The notes: a model not told the origin generated them from the sequence alone. Counted from the stretch's first letter, positions 12,012 through 24,864 are shown. The stretch: DNA of 64,000 nucleotides from Monomorium pharaonis (GCF_013373865.1 NC_050472.1:13532413-13596412); one strand, 5' to 3'. A program made the numbers and translations.

Positions 12012-12777
12012 CACTGGCGCAAAAAAAAAAAACAAATTTGGACTTTTTTAGCCGAATTTTTAGGCAATCTACAAAGTGATGCCCTGGTGAAAATGTAAAA
12101 TCGGAGCGTAAGTCGAATGTAAAGAGAGAGTAAGAGCGTAAGTCAAATGTAAAGGGAGAGTAATAGAAGCGTTAACAAACCTTCTACAAAGCGTAAGTTA
12201 AAACAATGAAATGTAAAAGAAGCGTTAACACTTCTTTTACATTTCATTGTTTCAATTTACACCTCGTAGAAGGTTTGTTAACGCTTTTATTACTCTTCCT
12301 TTATATTCGACTTACGCTCCGATTTAACATTTTCACCAGAGTGCAACTTTGCAAAAAATCATTCAAATTACATAAACTTTTTTTAAATTAAAGGACAAAA
12401 ACTACTTTAAGAATCCCTAGGCGAAAGTTTGATTTGTTAAGTGTGAATCTTTTGTAGCGCATGTTTTTTTTTAAATTGCTTAGAAAAGAATAAACTTTAA
12501 AAATTTGGATTAATATTACCAAGATTTTAACGAGAAACTTGTGCAAAATGATAACAAACTTTTACTTTTTTCAATAAAAAAAGCATATTTCGTTTTTATG
12601 CGATACAAAAGGTTCACACTTAACAAATCAAACTTTCGCCTAGAGATTCTTAAAGAACAATCTTTGCTCTTTAATTTAAAAAAAGTACATGTAATTTGGA
12701 TGATTTTTCGCAAAGTTGCATCACTTTAAAGATTGCTTAAAAATTCGGTCAAAATTTTTGTCTTTTTTGCGCCAGTG
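12012..12777. mobile_element. Internally deleted Tc1-like element
   Basis: Ends CACTGGCGCAAAAAA and TTTTTTGCGCCAGTG are flanked by TA on each side. The sequence is the terminal inverted repeat of the full element at 31278-33611, left end joined to right end. The two halves meet at a shared CATG (about 12457-12460: cttttgtagcgCATG then tttttttaaattgc), so the interior with the transposase was lost by a microhomology deletion. A second small element sits inside the left arm. Confidence 0.85.
12084..12339. mobile_element. 256-bp MITE nested in the Tc1 derivative
   Basis: Inverted ends CTGGTGAAAATGT and ACATTTTCACCAG; the arms continue through aatcggagcgtaagtcgaatg and its complement, and nearly the whole element can fold. 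It splits the parent sequence aaagtgatg-caacttt, which is intact at 31340 and 33545. Flanks suggest an imperfect duplication of agtgatgc. Confidence 0.75.
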
Positions 12778-13375
12778 TATTTCACTAAATGTAATTAGAG
12801 TATTAAAATTTAAATTCTAATTTTTTTAATGTCGTCTAACAATTTTGAAACATTAAGTAATATTTTTTATTTCATCAATCAAATAAAAAAATTTTTTTCT
12901 TTATCATTTCCTAATTTAAATCTGCATAATTTTTTGCAAATAAAATACATTGTTTTTAATGTAATTTTGCATAGTGAATTCAAATTTAAATTTTAAAACT
13001 TATAATATTTAGACTTAAAAATAATCAGTGATTAAAATTGTCAATTTTAACCATAATGTATTCTTTTTGCAAGTAAACATTTAATTTTTATTGGTATTTA
13101 CTTCTAAAAAATCTGTTGCATTGAAAATGTATTATCAATAAAAATTAAAATAAAAATTACACAAAAATTAAAATATTATCTAAAAATAATAAGAGAATAT
13201 AGAAAATGAATGTAAAGATACAACTAATAAGAAAAAATTTATGTAATCATAACTGTATTTTCATACTATTGTTTCTTGTGTGATTTCATATTTCATCATT
13301 TTTCTTGGCGTCAATTAGCCAAAATAGTACAAAGTCCTACAAAAAATACAATTTGCTCCCTTCATAATTCCACAA
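12778..13375. other. AT-rich intronic DNA, nothing recognised
   Basis: Poly-A/T-rich sequence without ORF or repeat structure that I can support. Confidence 0.4.
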
Positions 13376-14392
13376 AGCATCTTTTTTCTTCTTAGTCCTA
13401 TTCCTCTATTCCTCCCCATATCACGTTCCTCTCTCTCCTCCTTTCTTCCTCCTCCCTCTCTCTTTCCTCTTTTTCTTTCTCCCTCTCTTCTTACTCTTTC
13501 AGCCCTTTCTTCAATCTTTTCTATGTTCTCTCCTCCTCTTCTGTTCTTCCCACCACTTGTCTGATGAAGAGAATTCTTCCATCATTTCCACCACCTCTCT
13601 CTGTCCTCCTTTCCTCTTCCCCCCTCACTTCCTCTTCCTCCTCTGACCCGTCCATATTCCACCCCTAATCTGTTCTATCCTCCCTTTCCTTCTTTTTTTA
13701 TCTTCTTCCTTCCCTTCGTTAATCTTCCTCCATTTCTCCTCTTCTCGGCTTCTGCTGCTTTTCTCCTCTGAAACCTGCTCCTTTCCTCTTCTTTTCTGCA
13801 CTTCTTTTTGCCTTTTCTACCATTTGCACCTGTTCTCTTCCTTCCTTATTCTCCTCGCTCCTCTTTCCCCCTCTTCCTTCTTCCTCTCTCTTCTTAGTCC
13901 TTCCTCTCTCCGCCCTTTTCTCGAGCCTTTTCCCTGCTCTCACCTCTATTTCACTTTTCTGACTGTCCTTCCTCTTCTGCTCCTCTCTCCACTTGCACCC
14001 TCTTCTTCCAGTCCCCTCCACCACTTCTCTGTTACATTTCCTCTCTCTTTCCTATCCCCCCTCACTCGCTTCTTTCTGACTCATCCACGTTTCATTCCTG
14101 ACCTTTTCCATTCCCTTTTTCTCTCTTCCTCTTGCCTTCTTTCTTCGATCTTTTTTCCCTTCTCTTCTATCGACTCCCTTCCGTTCTATTCCTTTACTCA
14201 TCCCCTTGTTTCTCACCTTCAAAGTCTGCTATCTTCCTTCTCCCTCCTCCATTTCCTTTCCACCACCTCTGTAACCACCACCATGCCTCTTCCGCTCCAT
14301 CTCCTCTCCTATCCTGTTCCTCCTTCTCCATCTCCTCTGTTTCCTATCCTGTTCCTCCTTCACCTTTCTTTCAATCTTTTTTTTACTGTGAG
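13376..14392 (-). repeat. Pyrimidine-rich tract; possible inverted LINE ORF1
   Basis: Plus strand is almost pure C/T for 1 kb. The minus strand is therefore G/A-rich and translates to Lys/Glu/Arg/Gly-rich, coiled-coil-like sequence (for example 14024-13719, with EKRAERGRTKKREEE). Jockey-type LINEs of ants often have such charged ORF1 proteins. It sits directly before a plus-strand LINE, as does the second tract at 17383-18362, which suggests 5'-inverted LINE insertions. Simple low-complexity expansion is the alternative. Confidence 0.45.
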
Positions 14393-17375
14393 TATTTACT
14401 GCGAGAAATTATAATAAATTTAGCATTTATAAATTTAGTTTACTAGTAGAGAAAAATATAGAACAAAGTCTAGTTTAAAAAACCAACGCACAAGCTTGTA
14501 GGTTTGTAAATAGTTTAGTCAATGCACTGAATATTACAGAACCAGAAAAAAAATTTCAAAATCTGAAAGTCTGGGAAGGAAGTGTGGTTCTCATACGAGA
14601 TTAAGAAAACAGCAACTAGTAAAAATAAGGCATTTAGGAAAACTATAACTAAAAATACGGAGTGCAGTTAGGTATAAATACATTTATAAATACATTTATA
14701 CATACAGTATAAAACCGAGAGGAATGCAGTGGTAAAAATAATTAGGGAGAAAAAAGAATATTATGAGGCTATAATAGATAACAATAGGGACAAACCTACA
14801 AATGTGCGCAAAGGATTGAAAAAATTAAAGTTAAAGGGGAACCAGCAAGTGTAAAAGAAATAAATAATATAGACTTTGAAAGACTAGATAAGACAATTAA
14901 ATGTAATTTAGCTGATAAATTTGTATTATATACAAAGTATTCAGAATATAGTAGAATCTATAGAAAGTACAAATAAAGATGTAAACAGAAGAAGTATTTA
15001 TGTTATTAAGGATAAAGGATATTTTAAACACTTTAAATTAATTAACACAAAGGACTTAGAAATTATTATAAAGCTATAAAAAGATACAGAAGAGGGAATA
15101 ACTAGCGATATATTGAAAGGGATATTTCCAATCATTAAAGAAGAATTTATTAATGTTATTAATCAATTCCTAAAAGGTTGCCCATAAAAATAAAAAACAT
15201 CGACAATACTAATACCAAAGGTTGAAAAAACTAGGAAGGCAGCAAATTTAGACTTATTAATATTTTACCAATATATGAGTAAATTTTAAAATTAGTAGTC
15301 AAAAACCAGATCAAAAATTACTTTATAAATCTAATGAGTATATAACAGAGCATCAAGCAGGTTTCAGAAAACATTATTTGTGTAAAACAGCAATTTTAAA
15401 CTTGTCAATAACTGGAAAATACCAATTAGTTAGGGAAAAGTAATAAGAGTAATATTTATAAATCTCAAAACAGCATTTGAAACAATAGATAGAAATAGTT
15501 TAATAGAAAAATTATATCAGTACAGTATTAAAGGAAATATATTAGAATAAATAAAAACATATTTTAGAGATAGATTGCAACAAGTTTGTATTGGTAATAA
15601 TTGTTCAAAATTAATGCAGACTGAACACGGTGTGCCACAGGGATGTGTTGGAACTCTTGTTGTTTATTACTTATATTAACAATATAATAAAAAAGGCTAT
15701 AGTATTAAAATGTTCACGGATGATATACTAATATATGTAAGTGAACGGGAGTGGTTCACTTGGACACAGTACAATTAGATACAGTGCAAATGGACACGGT
15801 GCAAATGGACACAAAGTAATGTACACGTTTCAAATAGACACAGTTTATTTTGACACAGGAATTTTGTACACAGGAAAAATAAATTCTAGACAAATTACAA
15901 TTTGGACACGATAAAAATGTACACCGTTCATTTAGACACGTAAAAGTTGTACACTGCAAACTTGTATGCCGCAAACTTGTACACCACAAAGTTGTACACC
16001 ATGTATATTATATTGGAAATCTGTAAGCACATATAAACTTTACTTTGTTTGCAATGTACAACATGTTAATGACTTCGACGGGGTGAGTGCGGGAGGGGAG
16101 CCAAAGGCCCCCCTCTTGCACCCTCCCCCGTGTGTATGTGTGTGCGTGTGCGTGTGTGTGTGTGTGCAAACCATTCTCTGCACCACATGGGTTTGCGACT
16201 TTCCACGCAAAACTTTGTGGTGTACAACTTTGCGGTGTACAAGTTTGCGGTGTGCAACTTTTACGTGTCTAAATAAACAGTGTACAATTTTACGGTGTAC
16301 AACTTTACGATGTATAACTTGGCGGTGTACAACTTTGCGGTGTAAAAATTTTACGTGTCCAATTGCACGGTGTACATTTTTATCGTGTCTGAATTGTAAT
16401 TTGCCCAGAATTTATTTTTCCTGTGTACAAAATTACTGTGTGTAAAATTCCTGTGTCAAAATGAACCATGTCCATTTGAAACGTGTATATTATTTTATGT
16501 CCATTTGCACTATGTCCAATTGTACTGCGTCCAAGTAAAGGCCACTCAACTGAACAAAATAGTGCAGAAACAGAAAGGAAAATAACTTTGATATAGTAGA
16601 AGAATGGATGATGTTGAATATGCTAAAAATAAATGCGAGCAAAACTAAATTTATGGTTTTGAAAAGTATAAAAAAGAAATTAAAGGGAAATATTGTGTTG
16701 AAATGCCTAGACGGAATAAAGCGTGTAGAGGTAATAAAGTACTTAGATATAATTATTGATGATATGATTAGATTTAAGAACCACTGTGACTATATGTTAA
16801 AGAAAATTAAGAAAACAGGTTTTTTAAATAGGATAAGAAACTACATATCGGCATACACAAGGTGTATTATGTATAAGTTGATAATAGCACCCCACTTTGA
16901 GTATTGTGCAACATTACTAGTAGATAGTACAAACACAATTGAATAAATTGCAAGTAACACAAAATCGGGCTATGCGAATAATACAATGTAATACTAAAAT
17001 AGATATACTAAAATAAAACATATGTTACAAACGTTGCAATTTATGTCTATAAAACAAAGACTACACTATAATGTATGTATATTTATATTTAAGATTCTAC
17101 ATAACTTGGCGTCAAATTACTTAAGAGACTAGAAGTAATTAGGAGTAAAAATGGGAGAAAAACTAAACAAAATAAGACTATTGCAATAAAATTCTGTAGA
17201 ACTAGGTGTGCACAAAAAAGCATGTGCTATGAGGGTGTAAAATTATATAATGCTTTACCAACGGAAATAAGAAACTGCGAAAGAATTGATATGTTTAAGC
17301 AAATATTTAAAAAAGCATATTTTATGAATGTAAATTTATGTAACACATAATAGCCGAAAAAGCTATAATAAGCTT
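14393..17375 (+). pseudogene. Jockey-like LINE, old copy (interrupted)
   Basis: Heavily decayed reverse transcriptase on the plus strand. Recognisable pieces follow the order of the better copy at 18363-26790: a linker before the RT (14500-14760), HQAGFRKH near 15350, DRLQQV-like text near 15570, EHGVPQG near 15625 and a FTDD-like box near 15715. After the 801-bp insert come LKINASKTKFM, KYLDIIIDD, YISAYTRC and APHFEYCATLL (16608-16946), ending near 17375. Stops in every domain show it is long dead. Removing the insert 15747-16547 and one target copy restores the frame around VSEQNSAE. Confidence 0.75.
15747..16547. mobile_element. Foldback-like element 1 (minisatellite arms)
   Basis: 801-bp insert in the LINE above. 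Each arm is a tandem series of degenerate 15-bp units around GGACAC / GTACACCGCAAA; left arm 15755-16040, right arm 16200-16540, inverted to each other. The centre (16075-16200) has GGGAGGGG, AAAGGCCCCCC, CCTCCCCC, a (TG)n run, then CACCACATGGGTTTGCGAC. Outer ends are GGGAGTGG and CCACTC. Flanks AAGTGAAC (15739-15746) and AACTGAAC (16548-16555) form an 8-bp target duplication with one mismatch. No transposase inside. Confidence 0.85.
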
Positions 17376-17382
17376 CATTAAT

Positions 17383-18362
17383 TTATTCCTCCTCCATCTT
17401 CTTCTCTCGTTTCTTCTCTTCCCTCATCCCCTTCTTCACTTCCTTCCCTATCCCTCCTGTTACTTTCTCTGCCTTCCTTTGCCCTTCCTTGTGTTTACTC
17501 GGATCGGTAATCGGTGAGCCACTCGCGACGAAAAGTAATGTGCGCGGACGCGTCACTGTCGAAAAGCTACACATCCTCCAGCTTGGATTTTAGCGACTGT
17601 TGTACTTTGTCGGTCATTTGCTGCGCGGCTTGAAAAACCTTTGTTTCGAACGTTTTCTCCTTCCTCACCTCTCCTCTTTTCATGCTCTCCTTTATCCTTT
17701 TTCCGCCTTTTCTTTCATTTTCTCCTTCTGTTCCTTCTTCTCTCAACAGTTCCTCCAGATACCTCTTTATCGTTTTCATCTCTTCTAAAACCTCCTATGC
17801 TTTCTTCTCCTCCCTCTTGTTCACTTTCTAACCTTCTCTATCTCCACTCTTGTTCCTGCCGACCACCTGCCTGTCATTTCTCCATATCAAAACTTCTCTC
17901 TCATGTGCTTTCATCTCCTTAACGATTCCTCTTGCCTCGAAGCATCGATCTCTCAATCACTTTCTCGCTCTCCTACTGCCACTAATTCCCTTCCTATGCT
18001 CTTACTTTCGGTTTTACATTCTCCTAGTCCTCTTCGTAAACCGCTTCTCACTATTTTATTACATTAAGCACCTTTCGTCTCCACCGCCATCTGCCCTCAT
18101 TTCACCGCCTCTCTTCCTTCCTTCCTCCTTCCATCCGCGTGTACCTTCGTACGCCCTCTTTGTACACCGCTTCCTCCACGACATTACTTCATCTCACCAT
18201 CTTTCTTTTTTCTTGCTACTCCGATTTTCTTCACACTCTCCAGTCTTTCTCCTTTCATCCTCCTCCTTCCCTTCATTATCCAGCCTTCTTCTCACTGCCT
18301 GGTTCCTCTTAATCCACATCTCTTCCCTCAGCCATTCTTTCACCCCCCCTCCTCTCTCTCTG
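17383..18362 (-). repeat. Second pyrimidine-rich tract; possible inverted ORF1
   Basis: C/T-rich on the plus strand. The minus strand gives charged helical sequence (17779-17567: MKTIKRYLEELLREEG, then KVFQAAQQMTDKVQQSLKSK), a better coiled-coil candidate than the first tract. It may be the ORF1 half of the LINE at 18363, inverted during insertion. Confidence 0.45.
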
Positions 18363-19933
18363 CGCGTTACCTGGAGAGTTTATAGTACGTCACATGGAGA
18401 GTTTAGAGGATTCTTAGAAAAAATCGTAGAAGAATTAACGATAAAAGAAGAGTGTACTAGAAAAGTATAATATTAGGATACTTTAATATAGATTGTATGA
18501 TAGATTCTTTTTATACAAATAAACTACTAACGGCTATGCAAAATCTAGGTATAAAACAATATGTTGATAAACCAATAAAAGTTACCAAAAATAGTAAAAC
18601 AATTATAGATCTAGTTTTTGCGAATAAAGAAATAAATGTACTAGTAGATTATGAACCTAAGATAACGGTTCATGCGTGGATAAGTCGTGATAAATACGAA
18701 CAAGATTGTAAATAAATATAAAGAATTCAGTGGCAGAGATTATAATAGATATAATGTGGATGAATTTGTTAAGTTAGTGGGGAGTAACCTAGGAAAAGGA
18801 CAAGAGTTAGATATTAATATAAAAGCAAGGAAATTAATCAGTAGTATAGTAGATGCGCAAGATATCTCGGCACCTAAAAAAATTTTTAGAATACCGAAAA
18901 TATGGGAAAGGAAAAAATGGTATTCAAAGGAAATGGAAGAGTTAGCGACTAAAAGAGATAAAGCACATAGAAAAGCACTGTACGATAGCACGGAACAAAA
19001 CTGGCAACAATTTAAAATTGAAAGAAATGCAGTAGTTAATTTAATTAGAACAAAGAAAAAAGAATACTACGAAAGCATGATTGATCATAAAGTAACAATC
19101 CCACAACTATGTGAAAAACAGTGTAAATAAAATTATTAAAGGAGGGCCGCGAAAGATGTAGAAAATATAGATTTTGAGATATTAGACAATAATATAGAGT
19201 GCGGTATAGCTGATAAATTTAACTTATATACAGAATATTAAAGACATAATAAAATCTATTGATAGAAATTATACAACGAGCAGAAATAAGAGAATTATTT
19301 ATTGTATTGAAAAGAAGAGAGTTGGAAAAATTAAAGTCAATTACGACAGAACAGTTAAAAGTAATCATTAGGGAATTACCAAAAAAAAGGTACAAAAGAA
19401 GAAATAACTAGCGATATTAAAATCGGTGTTTTGTGTCATAGGAGAAGAATATTGTGATATAATAAATAAGTCATTGAGTGAAGGTTCTTTTTTGAAAGAG
19501 TGGAAAACATCCACGATAATTCCAATACCAAAAGTAGAAAAACCTAAGAAGGCAAGTGATTATAGATCTATTAATAAATATACTACTAATATATGAAAAG
19601 ATATTAGAGATAATAGTTAAAAAACAAATTAAAGTTTACCTAGAAAATAATAATATTATAACGAAACATCAGTCGGACTCCAGAAAAAATTATTCGTGTA
19701 AAACAGCAATTCAAACAGTTATAGATGAATGGAAATTGACTATTAGTGAGAGACAAATAGTAGGAGTTATTTTTGTAGACCTTAAACGGGCATTCAATAC
19801 AATTGATAGAGGAAGATTATTACAGAAATTATATGAGTGCGGTATTACAGAAATAGTTCTAGAATGGTTTAAGTCGTATTTAAAAGATAGAATGCAACAA
19901 GTTCAGTTTAATGATGGATGGTCTAAGATCAAG
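18363..19933 (+). pseudogene. Jockey-like LINE, 5' half (endonuclease end and RT start)
   Basis: Plus strand. 18370-18715 is the C-terminal part of an APE-type endonuclease (ILGYFNIDCMIDSFY, then KQYVDKPIKVTK and IIDLVFAN). 18687-19130 is the spacer (FRIPKIWERKKWYSKEM). 19440-19930 is RT fingers and palm (LKEWKTSTIIPIPKVEK, VGVIFVDLKRAFNTIDR, LQKLYECGI, YLKDRMQQVQF). Reading stops fitting the family at 19933, after SKIK. The remainder (GVPQ onward) resumes at 25830, so this and the 25830-26790 segment are two halves of one insertion. A few frameshifts and stops are present. Confidence 0.82.
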
Positions 19934-20002
19934 AGACCGTGCTCTTTACGCGAGTACGCGACTTGCGAGCACCCGAGATTATCGGATCTCAGAAACGGCT
20001 AA

Positions 20003-20341
20003 AGGCCATTCTAATTGCGTAAGCGTAAGGTTGTAGGAGTAGGAGTAGTAGTAGTCATAAATGTTTTATAACGGATCAATCTACAATAGAGTAAAGATAC
20101 GTTGTAAACTTGATTACAGCAACCGATCAGAGTGCAGTAAATTATGGCGGTGTGCGGCATGATGACGTGAACAGCACTCTGATTGGTTGGCTCTTACGTT
20201 CACATCTGTTGTAGTCGTGACAGATGAAATTCAACCATCTTCCACAACACGCTCTACAACCGGAAGTATCGCCTTACATCGCCTTACAACACTCTTACAA
20301 CCACTTACGACCACGCTTACGCAATTGTAGAATTATAGCCT
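20003..20341. mobile_element. Harbinger-like MITE
   Basis: Inverted ends AGGCCATTCTAATTGCG and (reverse complement of right) AGGCTATAATTCTACAATTGCG. Flanked by TAA at 20000-20002 and 20342-20344, the 3-bp duplication typical of PIF/Harbinger. 339 bp, non-coding. Confidence 0.65.
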
Positions 20342-20618
20342 TAAACCGATCGAGTTCTAACTAGACACAATCGAAAGCTTGGGGTCGATTTATATTAGAA
20401 AACTGCTTTTATTTTTTCTCTACATGTCTTATCGCAACGCAAAGTCCGAAGCAAAATTTCATTTAAGATACGTCGTCGTCAATCTTGTTGGTATCTCTGT
20501 GGATAGTGCGGATGCCGAAAATTAGGGACAAAATTCCATCTCGCGCATCTGCTACCGATGGCATTCGCATCGTCACTATAGCATCGTGTATAAGTCACGT
20601 GGGTCGTCAGTAGCTCGC

Positions 20619-21084
20619 TGTTACGTGCCTAGACACGATAAAAATTCTCTTCTTTAAAATATTTCTATCTAATCACTCTGTACAAACTATGTCTTAAAAC
20701 TATCCCGATGTGTCATACCAGATCCTTACTTATTGATAACCTTTTCTATCTACGGTCTTTTTAAACTTAATATTTGTCTGTTTCCTCGTCCTGTAAACAT
20801 CCTGCATCCCACCCAAACTATTCTTTATGACATAGATATCAATTATCAAATTCTCTCCTTTTTAAGAAATCAATCAATAGCTATTACCGCCTTACGAGCA
20901 CTTCCTATGATTGGACGATGCTAACTTATTCCGACTTTAATATAAGGATCCCTCTCGATGATTAGAGTCAGTCTCTGTACTAAACCACTAGAAGTTAGAC
21001 GAAAGTCTGTAAAACGTTAGAATAAAATACTTTAAAATACCAGTGCGATCTATCTCTCACATTACGTGCATCTCACACGTAACA
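20619..21084 (+). mobile_element. Solo LTR (copy A)
   Basis: 466 bp, TGTTACGTG...CACGTAACA ends, exact 4-bp target duplication TCGC (20615-20618, 21085-21088). Contains a TATA-like aatataagg near 20939, a downstream start-like agtcagtctctg, and an AATAAA signal near 21023, the expected U3-R-U5 order. Copy B lies inverted at 59340-59804, about 95% identical by eye. The 4-bp duplication would suit a Ty3/gypsy or Bel/Pao element. Confidence 0.88.
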
Positions 21085-21088
21085 TCGC

Positions 21089-21882
21089 TCGCGCCATGCA
21101 CAGCTCACATAAAGTGACATGTATGAGGTTATGTTGATTTTTTAATTGTCAATTTAATCATTGACACCAATGTAAAATTAATTAATCAAAGAGTAACATA
21201 GCTCAGATTTTACACTGGTGTCGATGAGGTAGATGAGATGTGGCGTGATGTAAAATGTGTATTATTGTTGTAATTGTCAAATCATATAATTTAAATTTTA
21301 AATTTAATGAGAAATTTTGAAGCGAGTTTCTTAATTTATTGATTGATTTTTGTCTTATGTGTAAATGTTTAAAGTTATATTTGTGGATTCAGCAAAGTAT
21401 TCATAATTTAATATAAATGTAAATTTTTATAAATATTTAAAAAATTGAGAAATTTCGAAGCAAATTGTTGAATTCATTGGTTGATTATATGTATTATGTG
21501 TAAATGTTCTTTTTACACAATAAAGTTGTATTTGTGCATAATGCAATTTAATAATCAATGATTAAAATATTTGCTTTAATTAATCTATGTTGCATCATAG
21601 ATTAAATTTGATGAAAAATATTTTATCTTGGATTTATTTGATACATATAAATAAATGTGATATGTATGTATTAAGGTTGAATCAAAAATGTGATTTTTTG
21701 CTTTTTGAAAGAAGCTTACACATATATATTACCTAGGTTGAATTTCATAAAAGTATTATCTTGAATTTATTTGATACATAAATAAATGTGATTTTTTCCA
21801 CCCAAAGGTATATATTATTCAAGTCGAATTTAATCAAAAGTTTTATCTTGGATTTGTGATTTTTTCCTTAAAAATATCACTT
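21089..21882. other. AT-rich repeat-derived sequence
   Basis: No gene. From about 21600 it contains gaatttatttgatacata / aagttttatcttgga words that recur at 24690-25030 and, inverted, at 25600-25730, so it belongs to the repeat cluster into which the next palindrome inserted. Confidence 0.5.
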
Positions 21883-24296
21883 ACAAGGGAACGGACAGAA
21901 CTGTCTCTCACCGATTTTAATAAGCTTTGGATATGTTGTAGAACATAAGAAAATATTAGATCCATATTTTTTTTTATCTGCGTATCTCGACGTTTAGGGG
22001 TTGAAACCACCCCTCGAAAATAACGCATTTTTTCGTTTTTTGCGAATATTTGTGAAAATATAAGGTTTATGAAAAAATGTTCTATACGAAAGTTTTATGG
22101 CATTTTATACTCTTTACAATAGTATATTTATATTTTTAAAAAATTTCAAATTTTTTAATTTATCCCACCCTTCACCTCTTTTCTTTTCAACATTTAAAAA
22201 ATTTTGTAAGAACAAAAATTAAAGAGCATTAAAAGCCGAATCCACCCATATATAATAACATATGAGTTCCATCATTTTCAATTATTAGCAAAACGAGATA
22301 GTAATCTCGCGCTATAGATGCCGCGCTAGAAGTAGTGTTGCGTTATTTCTCTAGTCGCACTCATTAACTACCTCTTCTGCGTATATTTTTATATTAAAAC
22401 ATAAAAATGGATTAATCTTAATTATATAATACGCAACGCGTATTACACGATATAAAGCATAAATGCATATATATAACAAAAGTAGCATATATATACGTAT
22501 GTGCCTACGTACATTTTCATTGTTACAAATGCGAATATAAATTAATATGAAGCAAAATATTTCTTAACATTTAAAAGTGCAAATACAATATAACAAAATA
22601 TATAATATCAAGAGAAAAATATAAAACATAAACTGCAATAATTATATTATTTACACTATATGCACGTAGCACGCTCTGATAATAAAGATAATATAAGTAT
22701 ATAAGTATATAATTTAATTTAATTTGAAGTTTGAAAATACATTTATATGGATGTATATATACATTTTGCATACGACACGGACAAATAACTTTAATATCAG
22801 TGTTGATACAGGGACCGGTTGTTTTTGCGCAAGCGCATCATGTGAGGCTTCAGTAAAATATCCATTAGTAATAGGAAGGAGATCTTTGATCATACATCTT
22901 GCACACGACACCGGCGTATAAATTTAGCAACAGTGATAGACGGATTGGTTGTTCTTGCGCAGGCGTGAGGCTTCAATAAAGTATCTATTAGTAATAGGAA
23001 GGAGATGTTTGGTCCGCATACAATTTTGCAAAAAATCTTACCAGTATTTATCAAATAAAATACAATATTTATAAATTATTCTATTTAATACGAAAAAATA
23101 TACATGCGTGTTTAATATGTGAAATGTGTTCACGTTTTTATAAATTTGCAAAAAAATTGTATGGAGATCAAATATCTCCTTCCTATTACTAATAGATGCT
23201 TTATTGAAGCCTCACGCCTGCGCGAGAACAACCGATCCGTCTATCACTGTTGCTAAATTTATACGCCGGTGTCGTGTGCAAGATGTATGATCAAAGATCT
23301 CCTTCCTATTACTAATAGATATTTTACTGAAGCCTCACGTGATGCGCTTGCGCGAAAACAACCGGTCCCTGTATCAATACTGATATTAAAGTTATTTGTC
23401 CGTGTCGTATGCAAAATGTATATATACATCCATATAAATGTATTTTCAAACTTCAAATTAAATTAAATTATATACTTATATACTTATATTATCTTTATTA
23501 TCAGAGCGTGCTACGTGCATATAGTGTAAATAATATAATTATTGCAGTTTATGTTTTATATTTTTCTCTTGATATTATATATTTTGTTATATTGTATTTG
23601 CAGTTTTAAATGTTAAGAAATATTTTGCTTCATATTAATTTATATTCGCATTTGTAACAATGAAAATGTACGTAGGCACATACGTATATATATGCTACTT
23701 TTGTTATATATATGTATTTATGCTTTATATCGTGTAATACGTTGCGTATTATATAATTAAAATTAATCCATTTTTATGTTTTAATATAAAAATATACGCA
23801 GAAGAGGCAGTTATTGAGTGTGACGCGACTAAAGAAATAACGGAACACTACTTCTAGCGCGACACCTATAGCGCGAGATTACTATTTCGTTTTACTAATA
23901 ATTGCGAATGATGGAACCCACATGTTATTATATATGGGTGGATTCGGCTTTTAATGCTCTTTAATTTTTGTCCTTACAAAATTTTTAAAATGTTGAAAAA
24001 AGGGGTGGGGGTAGGATAAATTAAAAAATTTGAAATTTTTAAAAAATATAAATATACTATTTTAAAGAGTATAAAATGCCATAAAACTTTCGTATAGAAC
24101 ATTTTTTTATAAACCTTATATTTTCAAAAATATTCGCAAAAAACGAAAAAATGCGTTATTTTCGAGGAGTGGTTTCAACCCCTAAACGTCGAGATACGCA
24201 GATAAAAAAAAATATGGGTCTAATATTTTTTTATGTTCTACAACATATCCAAAGCTCATTAAAATCGGTGAGGGACAGTTCTGTCCATTCCCTTGT
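21883..24296. mobile_element. 2.4-kb palindromic element, ~1.15-kb arms
   Basis: Left arm 21883-23037 is the reverse complement of right arm about 23142-24296; about 105 bp AT-rich spacer. Ends ACAAGGGAACGGACAG...CTGTCCATTCCCTTGT. Each arm contains two tandem ~110-bp subunits (left arm 22790-22910 and 22915-23020, both with aggcttca and ttagtaataggaaggagat). Mirror-image 65- and 66-codon ORFs occur in both arms but look like chance. No transposase; target duplication not resolved. The ACAAGGG terminus is shared with the MITE at 35008-35351. Confidence 0.8.
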
Positions 24297-24864
24297 TAGT
24301 CTATGTTACATCAAATAACATTTTAGTGACCAAACATAATTATCCTTTTAAAAAAAGATAAAAAGGTGTGGGCTTCTTTAAAGAAAAACACAAATGCAAG
24401 ATAATCGTTTTGATCAAATTCAATTTAGGCCTGGCTCCAAAACATGCTCTAAAGAAAAATTTTATTTAAAAATTTATAGTATTATATCCGTTATATAAAC
24501 TTTAGCTTTTTAGTAAAATTTTTCTCAAAGAGAAAGTTTTAGAGTGTAACCTTAAGTGATCTATAAACCTAAGTAGTTTATAAAAAAATAAAAATACAAA
24601 ATGTATGATATCCAAACAAAATTACCTTTTTAAAAAGCATAAAAAGAAGCGCCAAGTGTGTGGTTTTCCTTTAACGAATAATTCATAAAATTCAAGATAA
24701 AACTTTTGATCAACTTCAACCTAAGTGATATATGGAATAAAAAAAAATAATTTACTTATGTATCAAATAAGACATTTTTCATTAAATTCAATCTAAGTGA
24801 TATATACATCAAATTCAATCTAACAATAAGTGGTCGTGGTCTATAAACACTACAAAATGCGTGA
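24297..24864. repeat. Diverged direct repeats of the next element's end
   Basis: Segments at about 24333 and 24607 repeat the terminal block of the element below (caacaaaattacctttttaaaaag, then a gcgccaagtgt word in the second), each followed by caagataa.tttt.gatcaa and caacctaagt. They are probably remnants of earlier copies. Confidence 0.6.

Noticed and set aside
13824..14414. 196-codon Ser/Leu/Pro/Phe-rich plus-strand ORF
   Set aside because: Product of C/T-only composition; the minus-strand charged reading is a better coding candidate.
22714..23466. Mirror-image 65-codon ORFs (MSCARCMIKD...)
   Set aside because: Duplicated only because they lie in palindrome arms; ORFs occur on both strands over the same bases and no family is recognised.
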